Source of the DNA: Hypericum androsaemum
Taxonomy: Eukaryota; Streptophyta; Magnoliopsida; Malpighiales; Hypericaceae
DNA: 64,000 nt
NCBI GenBank assembly: GCA_963995505.1
Contig: OZ023180.1
Location: 5,739,263-5,803,262 of the forward strand
Direction of reading: 5' to 3'
Part shown: positions 34,501 to 44,775 of the stretch, piece after piece
Numbering within the stretch: the stretch's first letter is position 1
Layout: each line of letters begins with the position of its first letter
Program-made: the position numbers and the translations under genes
Notes under the pieces: model-generated
Told to the model about the DNA's origin: nothing
Seen by the model: only the letters and a program-made list of their open reading frames with translations
Database searches by the model: none

Positions 34501-35559
34501 ATCTCCTTCTCGTAGCCAGTCCACCCGCGATCTCTGTGCCCACATTGCTTCCTCCCTGGAAAGAAGTTCCTCTCGCTCCCGAAGTAGAACGTTCAACCTC
34601 CTTTTCCTTTCCGCATTAAGAGGTTGATCCTGAAGAGCTCCAATTTTTCTCTCGATTTCCCCTTTCTGCTTTCTAACACTTCCGAAGACTGTCCTATCCC
34701 AATTTCCCAAATGAAGTGCACAAGTTGCCACTTTTGAGACCAAGTCCGTACTCGATGAGCATGCCCATGCGTATTGTATTTCCTTGTCAATATCTATATG
34801 TCTCTCCCACATTTGCTCATACCAAAAATGTCGCTGATGTGGCATTGGCTCCTCAGAATGCAAATGACACACCACCGGTGAATGGTCCGAACCCACTCTA
34901 GGCCTAGCCTCCACCAAAGAGTGCGAAAAGAGGTCAAACCATGCTACCGTAGTAAAAACTCTATCAAGTTTACATTCTATATGATCTTCATCTTCCTGAT
35001 CATTTGCCCAAGTAAAGTGAAGGCCTGTTTGTCTAACTTCACTGAAGCCACAAGAGTGAACTGCCTCCTGAAAAGCATCAATCTGTCTCTGGGGGATCAG
35101 ATTACCCCCTCTTTTATCCATATTAGACCAAAGCTCATTGAAATCACCCCCGCATAACCAAGGAAGATCAGACCTACTCTGCAAGTGATAAAGTAGATTC
35201 CATGATTGAGACCTATCTTCTGTATTAGGCCATCCGTAGAACCCTGTCAACCTCCAATGGACAGAATCCACCACTTCAACATCTATGTGATGCAATGAGA
35301 AAGACATCAAGCTTACATTTAACCCATGTCTCCAAAGCAAGACGAGTCCGCCACTGCGCGCTCTACCCGTACCTTGACAAGAGACAAAAACTCCACACTC
35401 GAAACCCAATTTCCATTTTAGATTTTCCGCTTCCCTCTCCTTTAGCCTTGTTTCAGACAGGAAGAGAAATTGGGGATTGCAGGACTTGGCTAACCTGCTA
35501 AGCTGACGAACTGCCCTCGGACTCCCCAATCCGCGGCAGTTCCACCAAATCACCTTCAT
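31593..35559 (-). pseudogene. LINE ORF2 (endonuclease-RT-RNase H), degenerate
   Basis: Begins MKVIWWNCRGLGSPRAVRQL at 35559. APE-type endonuclease: LFLSETRL, WLCGGDFNEL, GSDHSPVVCHL. RT: KAPGPDGMPPLFF, then LDMMKAYDRIEW, GLRQGDPLSPYLFLISAEGL, FADDSLLFA. zf-RVT: CPLCARNEESAVHLFFEC. RNase H: WFKINTNAGIA, LEARGM, LESDCLPLVQAL, ANQAAHILAK. At about 33975 the frame breaks where RT text between VVMKVITK and GNQGWCALK is missing, so part of the RT fingers is deleted. Later stops lie at 33705, 33336 and near 32677. In RNase H the first catalytic Asp appears as Asn (NTNAG). Confidence 0.92.
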
Positions 35560-35950
35560 GGCTCCTGGCGGGGCTGTCTTACAGCCTCCGCCTGAACAGT
35601 AGAGATACTCTGAGCTTCTGAAACAGCGAGTAAACGCTTGCTAGCACGAAACTCCGAAGTGACCTCAAAAGTACCCTTTCTCTTCTCCCCAATCAAAACC
35701 GTCACAGGATTTATACTCGGGCCAGCTCCATTTCCTTGAGCCCTTGCCCTTTTCTTCCAGGACCGTAGAGAGGCCATATCCCTGTTTCCAAGCTGAATTT
35801 GATCCTCTCCCACGTCCTCTCTGTCATTCTCCCTCTCTGCAAGCATGTAACCTCTGTACCAACTAAGTCCTCACGCTGAGTCATGACCACATCCCGCTGT
35901 ACAGTAGGGCAAACTTCTGGCTCTTGTTGAGCAATAGCGATCACCTGTTC

Positions 35951-36307
35951 CTACACAAGAAAAATACGACGGTGAGGAGGGATATAGCGTTTGGGTAAGA
36001 TATCAGATAAGACAAAGGTGAGGTTAGAGGTAGCCTGAGGGAGGGGGGTAGCATCCCTCCACGCATTAAGTTGTTTCATCCCTTCCGGTCTGCTACTCGG
36101 CTTCGTCTGCAACGCTTTATGAATGGAAGGGCCCTCACCATCATGGTTCAACACTATCTTCCCGAGAGAAAGTCCCACTTCAGCCACCTTTGCCGAGTCT
36201 TCTTCCATCACCATAGCCGCTGAACCCGTCGAGCTTGAGTCATTGTCCGTCAGCGTTGCTCTCCCCGATATCGTACACCGATTCGGGCGTCCCTCCACCA
36301 CCATCAT
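35951..36307 (-). pseudogene. LINE ORF1 remnant
   Basis: 118 codons on the minus strand starting MMVVEGRPNRCTISGRATL and ending PKRYIPPHRRIFLV. Plant L1 ORF1 usually has a DUF4283-type domain and a CCHC knuckle; neither is visible. Only about 750 bp lie between the element's 5' end and ORF2, so much of ORF1 is deleted. Reading continues in other frames to 35560 with ERTWERIKFSLETGIWPLYG. Confidence 0.55.
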
Positions 36308-36506
36308 CGTTGGCTTTCGAGGGGGGGCTCATCTATTTCGCAGTTTACGGTATTTGAATCTCTGCTAAAATTAAGGCTTAACTAGTTTCTGTTTCAGTAC
36401 TTAAATACGGTCTACGTCTCTCCTTTTTGGTTTACAATTACGCTCTACATTGCATATAGATACACCAACTGGGAATTGGAACTTTGTTCACTGCAAGCTG
36501 GATGCC

Positions 36507-36514
36507 TATAAAAG
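36507..36514 (+). promoter_or_regulatory. TATA box of the glycine-rich protein gene
   Basis: TATAAAAG, 84 bp upstream of the ATG. A start of transcription about 30 bp downstream would give a leader of roughly 50 bp. The sequence upstream to 36339 is shared with 18866-19020. Confidence 0.7.
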
Positions 36515-36590
36515 GGGGAAGCTGCACCGCCATTTCTCACATCTCCCTCATCATCACTAGCTATATACACTATCCACGATTGGGTTAAAT

Positions 36591-37806
36591 ATGGCTTCCT
36601 CTCAGAATTTGTTTCTTATATTTTGTGCTGTTGTTGCTCTTGCTCTCCTAGTTTCTGCTGGTAAGTGCATACATAAAAAAAATAGTATTATATTGTTCTC
36701 TCTTTTATATCAAATGCATTATTTGTACACATATACATAAGTGATTTGTTGGTAATTCCAATATATCATGGGATAAGCTACTTGTATAATTGGGTTAATA
36801 AAAAACCAAAAATGAGACCGATGAAAAAATTATCCTGTAGCATTTGACATAAATTTCCGTTTCCGTATATAACTAGCAAGTTAAATTTATGTTGAAACCA
36901 TATATAATAGCTCTTGTATATATTTTGGCATGCATATACACACGTATCATATATAAGAGTTAACTAATACTTATTGACAGATGAGTTGTTCTAATTTTGT
37001 CTCGAATTCAAGCAATTTAAAAATTGAGAAAATCTGGAGAGAACGCTTTTCTTCGTAACGTACAAAAGAACTTGTTTTGTATCCAAAGTAGTACCTAGTT
37101 GTTTCAAAAAGTAGTACCTAGTTTTAAAATATACTGCGATCTCATTCTGGAAGATAATAATTTATAACAACTTAACATCAAAATTGAATTTCCGCATATT
37201 GATAAAAAAATGACAAAAAGACTTATTTTGTATCCGAACTGGTACCTAATTTTGAAATTTATTGCGATCTAGTTTTAAAATTTATTGCGATGATGATAAT
37301 AATTTATAACAGCTTAACATCAATCAAAGTTGAATCTCCGCAAATTGGTAAAAGAAATGTATTGACAAAAAAGACTTATTTTGTATCCGAACTTATAACT
37401 GGTACCTAATTTTGAAATTTATTGCGATGTCATTTTGGATAATAATAATTTATAACTGTTTAATATCAAAGTTGAATCTCCACAAATTGGTAATAAAATA
37501 TATATCCGACCATCTTATTATCCCTTTAAAAAAAATTGTTGAGTAGACAAGGCTGACTTGTGTCTCGCCCTATGATTTCACCTTTCCTCGTAATTAATAA
37601 ATAATGCAGATGAAAGCAAAGCTCAGGGCGTTGCCGTTGAGCACTACGAAGGCGGACACGGTGGCAGTTATGAGGGCGGGCAAGAATCACCCAGTGGCCC
37701 TTACAAGGGCGGACCCGGTGGCGGTTCCAGTCACTCTGGATCCACTGGCAGTTCCCCTTACAAGTGCGGACATGGTGGCGGTGGGAGGAAGGGTTGCCCC
37801 CCATGA
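36591..37806 (+). CDS. Secreted glycine-rich protein, two exons
   Basis: Exon 1 is 36591-36660; intron 36661-37609 (GTAAGT...TGCAG); exon 2 is 37610-37806 with TGA. The 88-aa product starts with a 23-residue signal peptide (MASSQNLFLIFCAVVALALL then VSA), and cleavage before DESKAQG is likely. The mature 65 residues are rich in Gly, Ser, His and Tyr (HYEGGHGGSYEGG, SGPYKGGPGGG) and end SPYKCGHGGGGRKGCPP with the only two mature cysteines. The intron falls exactly at the signal-peptide junction, as in several small plant secreted-protein families. A cell-wall or apoplastic role is likely; the exact function is unknown. No homologue can be named from sequence alone. This is the only gene here with intact splice sites, promoter and frame. 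Confidence 0.85.
37060..37500. repeat. Degenerate ~150-bp triplication in the intron
   Basis: Three units share TTATTTTGTATCCGAAC, GGTACCTAATTTTGAAATTT, ATTGCGAT and AATAATTTATAAC, at about 37070, 37220 and 37375. Small internal duplications break the period. Confidence 0.75.
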
Positions 37807-37840
37807 TTGTTGAAGTAGGCCCACACGCTTGCGAGTTGTT

Positions 37841-37850
37841 AATAAATAAA
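37841..37850 (+). terminator. Likely poly(A) signal of the glycine-rich gene
   Basis: AATAAATAAA lies 35 bp after the stop codon, within the loose range for plant near-upstream elements. A second AATAAA-like stretch follows at about 37856. Confidence 0.5.
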
Positions 37851-38169
37851 GAAAGTAATAAAGTGATAAAGTGTTAGACGTTTGCATTAAATGAGGACTA
37901 CCACCATTCGCATGGGAGGGAGTAGGGATCTAATCAGATTTTGTGTGCTGTCATGTGTACTGTACTCCCATTGTGTTTCGTTAATTAATTGCTGGTATCT
38001 TGTTTATCGAACAATTAAAATGTGTTTTTCTATTTTTGTTATATACACCGATATATATATTAACAACGTCTGATTAAAAATTGAGGATGATTTGAACACT
38101 GTAAATGAAGACTACTTTTATTTTTTTTCGAAATCAACTAGTAAAAATGAGTTTAGTCAATAAAATTAA

Positions 38170-38863
38170 GGGATAAAGACACTTTAGTACCCTGTGTTAT
38201 TGGATATGGACATTTTACACCCTGTGTTTTCAAAATTTTTGTCAAATCTGAGATTTTAATAACAGGAAATGACGTGAAAATCACGTGGCAGCGACTTGGA
38301 AACAAGCTGATGTGGCCAACAATAAAGATGAGAAAAGTTGAAATAAACCTCGTCCCCTCGTCTTCCTCGTCGATGGCGGAGCAAAGCTAACAAGGGCTTA
38401 AACCGACAAGCCAAAAGTCCTGGTCCCAAGCCAAAATTCCCTAAACCCTAATCTTACGGAAACCACTCTCCAGAAAAAAAAAGACACCGTCTATTGCACA
38501 TTTTTTAAATTAGATCTAGACACTTGGTCTTTGAAAGAATGATTGTTAAGGTAATCAACGTAGGAGTAGGGACCACTAGTTCCCTATTTGAATTCCGCTG
38601 CTTCTCTCAAACTCTATGCAAAATGACACCGTTCCGCCTTCCTTCCATTCCGCCACCGAAGAGGAGAGGTTTATTTCTATTTTTTGTCTTTATTGTTAGC
38701 CACGTCAATTTTTTTTCCAAGTCACCGCCACGTGGTTGTCACGTCATTTCTGGATATTGAAATCTTAGATTTGACAAAATGTTTTGAAAACACAAATACT
38801 TTTTTGGGTTTTTTTTAAAATGTCCATATCTAATAACACATGATACTAAAGTATTTTTATCCC
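38170..38863. mobile_element. 694-bp TIR element with perfect 9-bp TSD
   Basis: Left end GGGATAAAGACACTTTAGTA, right end inverted GGGATAAAAATACTTTAGTA; inverted similarity extends through the TCCATATC..TGTTTTCAAAA blocks for over 100 bp. TAAAATTAA flanks it at 38161-38169 and 38864-38872. The interior has a gene-like GC-richer stretch (38340-38720) with no recognised protein. A non-autonomous MULE-like element by TSD and TIR length. Confidence 0.8.
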
Positions 38864-38939
38864 TAAAATTAAAAGAACCGTTATTTATATAATATTTAAT
38901 AAATATCAATTTATTTACTTTATATTGATACATTAGCAA

Positions 38940-39160
38940 ACACTAATGATCTCATTATGAATGATATAATTACTTTCTATTAAATGCACTATTTGTACAT
39001 GCATATTTGTGAGTAATTTTATAGTTGTTTCAATATATTAAGACACTTGGCATGTTTGATTAAATAAAACTTCGATAAATTGCAAAAGAGATGGAATAAA
39101 TATTTTGTAGTGCCTCCTGTAAATTTAGAAAACAGTGAAATTTCTTTACCCATATTTTTC
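38940..39160. repeat. Decayed copy of glycine-rich gene intron sequence
   Basis: TTCTATTAAATGCACTATTTGTACATGC resembles the intron at 36705-36740 (ATCAAATGCATTATTTGTACAC), and both are followed by a run ending CAATATATNA. Further intron-like text follows at 39541-39635 (GGTTTTGAAATTTATTATGATCTCATT) and weakly at about 42430-42490. No exon is recognisable. Confidence 0.5.
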
Positions 39161-39515
39161 TGGATATTGAAAAAATAGGCCACCAAAGGAGAACCCAGCA
39201 GACACAAGACGGGCCATATTTTTCTGGCTGGCTGCTGGTCTTTCTTCACCTTCGTCGCGAACCACCACCAAGCAGACCAACCAGCACTACACCCCGCACC
39301 GTAAAGACACCAAAGCCTCGGTCATATCCTGAAACTGTATCTCCTTTGCCAACCCGGACCAGATCGACCACTCTGAGAAACTCCGGAGGACTTCCCAACA
39401 CACCGCGCCACCCCCGCCAATTTGACCAAGGAATACCACACCTTTGACGTAAAACCACAATGTAAGAAGAGGTGGTCGGAAGTCTCAAGCATATTAACTA
39501 ATAAACATATCACAA
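39160..39515 (-). mobile_element. LINE fragment (zf-RVT region)
   Basis: On the minus strand from 39513 it reads LVNMLETSDHLFLHCGFTSK then VWYSLVKLAGV, matching the zf-RVT motif found after RT in plant L1 LINEs. Nothing of RT or endonuclease is present. It interrupts the intron-like sequence on both sides. TSD not resolved. Confidence 0.6.
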
Positions 39516-40019
39516 GTAATACGCACTAAATATCTAGATGTGATTATGTGAACTAGTCCCTGGTTTTGAAATTTATTATGATCTCATTAATGATGACATA
39601 AATTTCCTCAAATTTGTAAAAGAAATATATCAGATCTCAGTACGAATCTTAAAACCCAGATATGGTTGGTTTCAAGGTGTATGTTTGCCCGATAATACAA
39701 ATCGTCGAAAATACTTCCGATCGAACTAACAATTGACATGATCATCGATTTTATGTTTATCTATCCTGCCCCCGTTATAATATGGCATATATAATTTGGT
39801 ATACAAACAATTAATACATAGTAACTTACCGGTATAACCAGCCAACCACTTTTAAATGCTGCATTTTATACATTCAAGTAAATAGCACATTATGGATAGT
39901 AATAAATTATTAATTGAGTGACCTTGACTTGCGCTACGGTTTCACATTATGGTTCGGTGTGCATTTTTTACTCTGGAAGTTAGCTCTATTGCGAAGTAGT
40001 CAGGTTCTCCACATAATCG

Positions 40020-40460
40020 ATGCAAAGAGTGAGTAATCGACCTTCTTATGCATTCTGCCCCTAAACAATTCCAACCATTGCGACAAAACAGAGGTGATGG
40101 AAGGACCTACATCCCAATCAAATTCAGCCTTCTTGATAATAATTTTTTTTCCAGGCTCTCCAAGCAAAAAGTACAATGAAGGAATAAATGAGTTACAGAT
40201 TCATCAAAATATTCACAAAAAGGGCAAAGGGAATCTCACCGTTCCAATCTTCTCATCTGAATTAGGTTATCCTTTGTCAAAATTCTTCCTTGTATAGTGT
40301 GGTTCATAGGAAAGATTTTACCGTCGAAGGGACCAAGTTTTGCCAAACACTTGACAGTTCCTTTGCCAAAGATGATTGTCGGGCTTTCCGTGTGAGAAAT
40401 TTATTACGAATTACCAAGTATATTTTATCGTTCTCCTCCGACCAAATAATTGTACCACTT
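40020..40460 (-). mobile_element. Second LINE fragment (zf-RVT region)
   Basis: Minus-strand translation around 40280-40170 gives RRLERWDSLCPFCEYFDESV then THLFLHCTF, the zf-RVT signature, preceded by an RILTKDNL-like stretch. The frame soon breaks. It is distinct in sequence from the fragment at 39160. Confidence 0.6.
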
Positions 40461-40732
40461 TGACTGGGCTTGGCTGTGCGTCCACAAGTAATCGGAGAAG
40501 CATTTCCTCCTGCTCAGCCTCCCACGCAAATAAATTTCTTCTCCAATGTAAGTTCCAACTCCATGATCCAGAGTTCCACGTACCGCAATCTTTGATTCTT
40601 GCACATTTTTGGTCGGAGGGCCATGTCTATTTAATATATCAATAGTTAAATACCTATTGGTATCTCGTTCATTGAACAAATTTTTTTTTTGTCAATGACT
40701 TGTTAAAGTTGAAGATAGTCTAACCCTAAAAT

Positions 40733-41912
40733 TGTTATCACAAACATTAGTAAATTATAGTTTTAACTCGAGTAAATAAACATAAGCGATACAAAAAGAG
40801 AAGGGTAGAAGTATGCTCACGATCACACTTGTAAGTAAGTGTGTATAAACGTCTTCTTCGTCTTAGGGATTTTGGATGCAATCCTGGACGAGGCCACAGT
40901 TTTACCGTGTGCCCTTAAACTCTTATCACCCGCCTATATGCTTCAAGCCTCCATGGATAAGAGAGTTCCCAAGGTACAACGCCCAACCTCGTGTACAAAG
41001 GAAAGTACTTTCGTACACCTTTCGAACCTTTCATAGCTCTAGAACTCCGACACAAATGAAAGTGAGAAATGCTATCCTATGGAGGGAGAAGTAGAGAGCT
41101 GAAGGAAGAGTGAGAGCTGGGATGATTTGGAATGAAGGAGGTGGGCTCCTTTTATAGGCAACCTTGGACCTCCAACAACCAAATTCAGATTTAATAGGGC
41201 CATTAACCCACCCATTAAATGGGCTATTACAAGACCCATAAAACTCCCATATTCATTAGGCTGTTATCCCATTTATTGGCAGGAGAAGAAGGTTCCAGAG
41301 TGTGGGCTTGTCCAAACGGAAGTCCGGCCCAGTTCTAAAAAGATAAAGCCCTGGAACCTGGAACAATTCCCATAATCCCGCAACCCACAACCCGCACCCG
41401 AGCCCGAACCCGAGCCCGGCCCGGCCCGAGACGGGGTGGGGCAGAGCGGGACGCGTGCGCGCGCGCGCGTGCGTGCGTGCGTGCCGAGCCGGACCGGACG
41501 GACGGACGGACGGCGCGAGAAGCCTCTCCCTTCTCCACCAGTTTACCCCATGCTAGACTTCTAGTCCCTTATAAACTTGTCTCAGCATGGTGCGCTAACC
41601 AATGTAGGATTGTGCTTATTTTAATAACAATCATACCACTTTAAAGCCAATTTTCATTCACCCCGAGAATTAGATTTTCGCAAGTGTTATATATCGTTAC
41701 GAAGCTCTATCAACGAGCTTCGTATTGATCTCACAAACACCCAAAATTAATTGGTGTGACCTTCAATTAAATTAGCTCAAAGTTGTCCACTAATTATTTA
41801 GTTATTATATTTAATTAAGATTCTCTCTCTAATTAAATATTTGGGCCAAAGCCCAATACACTCACTTGTATTGGGACATCTCTTCCTTGGTTAATAAACC
41901 AATTCTCCAACA
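40733..41912 (-). mobile_element. 1.18-kb solo LTR, minus orientation
   Basis: On the minus strand it starts TGTTGGAGAATTGGTTTATT and ends TTGTGATAACA. TSD AAAAT at 40728-40732 and 41913-41917. A minus-strand TATA box GCCTATAAAAGGAGCCC lies near 41150. No primer-binding site or coding domain adjoins it. The flanks, joined, match an uninterrupted tandem copy at 42048-42125, which shows the empty site. Confidence 0.85.
41452..41515. repeat. GC-rich alternating microsatellite
   Basis: (GC)n and (GTGC)n tracts (CGTGCGCGCGCGCGCGTGCG, then TGCGTGCGTGC) followed by a (GGAC)n run. It stands out in AT-rich DNA and alternates purine and pyrimidine, so it could adopt Z-form. It lies inside the solo LTR, downstream of its minus-strand start and upstream of its TATA box. 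Confidence 0.85.
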
Positions 41913-41917
41913 AAAAT

Positions 41918-42125
41918 TAAGACAACAGTTCTAATATATATATTTTTCACAATATTTAAATCCAAAAAAATTATATGAAGGACTCTAAACCCCTTGAATT
42001 GGTCCAAATGACCTGAATATCCGGTGATATATCTATAAATTACAATTAATTTAAAGTTGAACATAGTCTAACCCTAAGAATAAGACAACAGTTCTAATAT
42101 ATTTTTTGTTCACAATATTTTGCCC
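41918..42125. repeat. ~165-bp tandem duplication split by the solo LTR
   Basis: Text TTAAAGTTGAAGATAGTCTA (40703) continuing at 41918 (TTAAGACAACAGTTCTAATA) is repeated as one piece at 42050-42125 (AAAGTTGAACATAGTCTAAC, AAGACAACAGTTCTAATATA). Confidence 0.75.
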
Positions 42126-42677
42126 TTGGTTTTTTAACTGTTTGGTTTTACTTTTTTCCATGTCCTATGCCGCTTACGTACTCGCTCATCTCTCTGTGGT
42201 TCCTTTTTTGGTTCATTCCATGACTAAAATGATCTTCAGGTCTCCAATGTCGTTTAAAGTTTCAGAATTTAGAATAATTTATTTTAATTTTGCTTTAAAA
42301 AATTCAGTTAGCTCATCTTATCCAACTACCCGTTTTTTCTGCCTCCTAATTTTTGTCTTCCTCTCTAGAAATATAATTTTTGAATTCTCATTAGCCACAA
42401 AATACTAAAATATATTGCCACTTATATATCGTAACCAACGTAAAATTACTTGGCATGCATGATAAAGTACAAACGTCTTGAAATTTACACATGTACAACG
42501 AGATATTGACATGGGTAACTAGATATATTATCGGTAAACTCTTTTCTTATAACCCAAAATATTATAAGAAAAAACGTATACATAGTTCATTATATTATTT
42601 TAAGCAAAACAAGATTAATCTCCGGCGTACCTCTCGGACGAAATTTATTTAGCGTATTTTGTACTGTTTGCATTACG
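42126..42677. other. AT-rich stretch, no gene recognised
   Basis: Open frame 42106-42408 has no domain and low-complexity composition. Weak intron-like similarity occurs near 42430-42490. Confidence 0.4.
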
Positions 42678-43634
42678 TGTTATTCTTGGTTAACAAAATA
42701 CGAGAGAAATGCTTCACTTATCATTCATAACTCATGAATCCTATATATACAGAAGGAATTAAGCAGGCAATTAATGTAGGCCTAGGAAATGACAATATCA
42801 AACGGCTAGTTACAGCTAAGCCTTGTAACTGCTATATTTACACTATTAATTATATGGACAAAGAATAAGTTATTTACATAAATGAATCAATGTATTTATT
42901 GCAGATGATGTAAGGATGATTGCAAGCATTATTTTAAAAACTGCGGTCCGACCGACGGTCCGACCGGTCGGACCACCACCCGAGATTAAATTCGGGTCGA
43001 TTTTTACATAAAACCCAGAATGCAGTTCAACCGGCCAAAATTCGGTCAGACCGGCCAAAATTCGGTCAGACCATCCGGTCAGGTGCTTCCAGGTGAACCA
43101 GTTCGCCCGGATTAGAAAAATTTGTGTTTATTTTTTTATTTTATCAAATTTAATTTAGAAACAAAACCTCAACTTCTATTCTCGGAGTGTATATATCACT
43201 TTTGAATCACAATAAACTTATATTTTTAACAATTCTTGATAATATGTAAACTAAGTTAAACGAATTGAACTAATATGTCGAACAAGAAAACTTGTTTAAT
43301 TCATGTTTGAAGACTTTATTTGGATAAATTGTATAACAAAGTTGCTAAATATGTAAAATTATTTGGTATTTTATCTTTTTTTACTCTAAATTAAATTTAT
43401 CAAACTTTATTTAATAATATTAATATATAATATAAGTTCCGGTCGGACTGGCGGTCCAACTGGTCAGACCGCTCAAACCAGAAATTTTGAGATTTCTGGG
43501 TCACCTTCCGGGTCGGTTTTAAAAATATTGATTGCAAGGACGAATAAGCACGAGCTGCTGCATAAATTGCAGCAGCAATAGTACTTCATCTTGTTGCAGA
43601 ATGTCATCAGTAGAAGTATTCCTTCATTCTAACA
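42678..43634 (-). repeat. 3' LTR of C1, carrying a hAT
   Basis: On the minus strand the LTR starts TGTTAGAATGAAGG just after the purine tract CTTGAGGAGGAG, and ends near TAACCAAGAATAACA. It matches the C2 LTR at 58083-58313 plus 62699-62785. A 604-bp element splits it. Confidence 0.85.
42927..43530. mobile_element. hAT-like element inside the C1 LTR
   Basis: Perfect 8-bp duplication ATTGCAAG at 42919-42926 and 43531-43538. Ends CATTATTTTAAAAAC and, inverted, CAATATTTTTAAAAC. Subterminal GGTCCGACCGG-type palindromes are plentiful. No coding sequence. The C2 and 51.4-kb LTR copies lack it. Confidence 0.85.
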
Positions 43635-44370
43635 CTCCTCCTCAAGCGAGGAATGAAGGTTAAACATTCCTAGCTTGCCCACGATATAGTTGAATTGATT
43701 TGGATGCAAGGGCTTAGTAAGCACATCTGCGAGTTGCTGTTCAGTGCAGATAAAAGGAGTAGAAATTTTCTCTTCTTGTACTCTTTCACGAACGTAGTGG
43801 CAGTCAACTTCGATATGTTTAGTACGCTTGTGAAAGACGGAATTCGCTACAATGTGAATGGCAGCTTGGTTATCACAGTAGAGTTTCATTGGCTGATCAA
43901 CAGAAAAACCAAACTCCCTCATTAGATGATTCACCCACATCAGCTCCCTGGCAGCTTGAGACAAGACTTTATATTCAGCCTCGGCACTAGAACATGAAAA
44001 GATATCTTGTTTCTTGCTCTTCCAAGTCACCAAATTTCCTCCAACAAACGTACAATAGCCATAGGTTGATCTTGTATTGTTAATGCTCCTAGCATAATCT
44101 GCATCACAGTAACCAGAGATGTGTAAACTACGTGTGTTTTTAAACCAAATACCTTTCCCTGGACAGAACTTTAAGTACTTAAGAATTCTGTCAGCCATCT
44201 TGAAATGACATGATCTTGGACAATGCATGTCCTGACTCAATAAGGTAACTGTATATGCTATATCAGGTCGAGTTATGGTCAAGTAGATCAGTCTTCCTAC
44301 CAATCTTTGGAAAGAGCTTATATCGGGCTCAAGTTCCCCTGCCAGATTGACGTTATTCTTCTCATCATAA
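43629..44370 (-). pseudogene. C1 RNase H region
   Basis: Minus-strand frame from about 44350 to the stop near 43629: SSFQRLVGRLIYLTITRPDI at the RT C-terminal linker, then GYCDADYA, SSAEAEYKVL, YCDNQAAIHI and the closing HIEVDCHYVRERVQ and QLADVLTKPLHPNQF, ending GKLGMFNLHSSLEEEC. Catalytic D, E and D of RNase H are present. The RT upstream is lost at about 44370. Confidence 0.9.
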
Positions 44371-44775
44371 GCTTAGAATTCATAGTGCCAGGCACAGACC
44401 TATGGCAGATAGAATTTTGTACAGAAGAGCAATAAGGGGCCAAAAGGTTTTTCAATAAGAGAAGGAGAATATTTGGCTTTAAAGAGGTTATAGCATCTAA
44501 GAACATCCTCTGTAAGGATGTTAAGGGAGCATCCATAATAGTTCTACTAAGTGAGGAACCAATAGGGGATATGGGTACAATCAAAAGGCTGTCGGAAATA
44601 AAACAGCCAGGTGTGGGTGAACCTGAACGCACATATCAGAGCCAAATCAAAAGGGGATATGTATTATATCTAAAGTTTATCATTTTAATAAAAGTTTATT
44701 TATCATATCCTGTTCTGCCGCACCCTCTGGTATCAGAGCCATATCGTTCGAACGTACCTTCGATAAAACTTTTTA
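44371..44775. other. Rearranged stretch between C1 and E
   Basis: This DNA belongs to neither neighbour as far as can be read. On the plus strand it holds TGGTATCAGAGCC (44728-44740), the sequence of a copia primer-binding site, but no LTR end (CA) precedes it directly. It replaces the C1 RT and the RNase H end and 3' LTR of E, so it marks a deletion junction with filler. Confidence 0.45.

Larger units (their letters stand above)
31110..36328 (-). mobile_element. L1-type LINE, nearly full length, broken
   Basis: 5219 bp on the minus strand. Flanked by TCATCTATTT at 31100-31109 and 36329-36338; its poly-A tail appears as T run at 31110-31115, and its 5' end starts GAGCCCCCCC. Copy 3 near 18865 shows the empty site. 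It carries a short ORF1 remnant and an ORF2 with endonuclease, RT, zf-RVT and RNase H domains. It ends about 180 bp upstream of the TATA box of the glycine-rich gene. Confidence 0.9.

Noticed and set aside
37526..37887. Minus- and plus-strand frames across exon 2
   Set aside because: Shadows of the glycine-rich exon; the true frame needs splicing from 36660 to 37610.
41335..41538. Arg/Ala-rich frame across the GC tract
   Set aside because: Product of the (GC)n, (GTGC)n and (GGAC)n microsatellites.
44728..44740. Plus-strand primer-binding site as start of another full element
   Set aside because: No LTR ending in CA precedes it and no gag follows; treated as filler.
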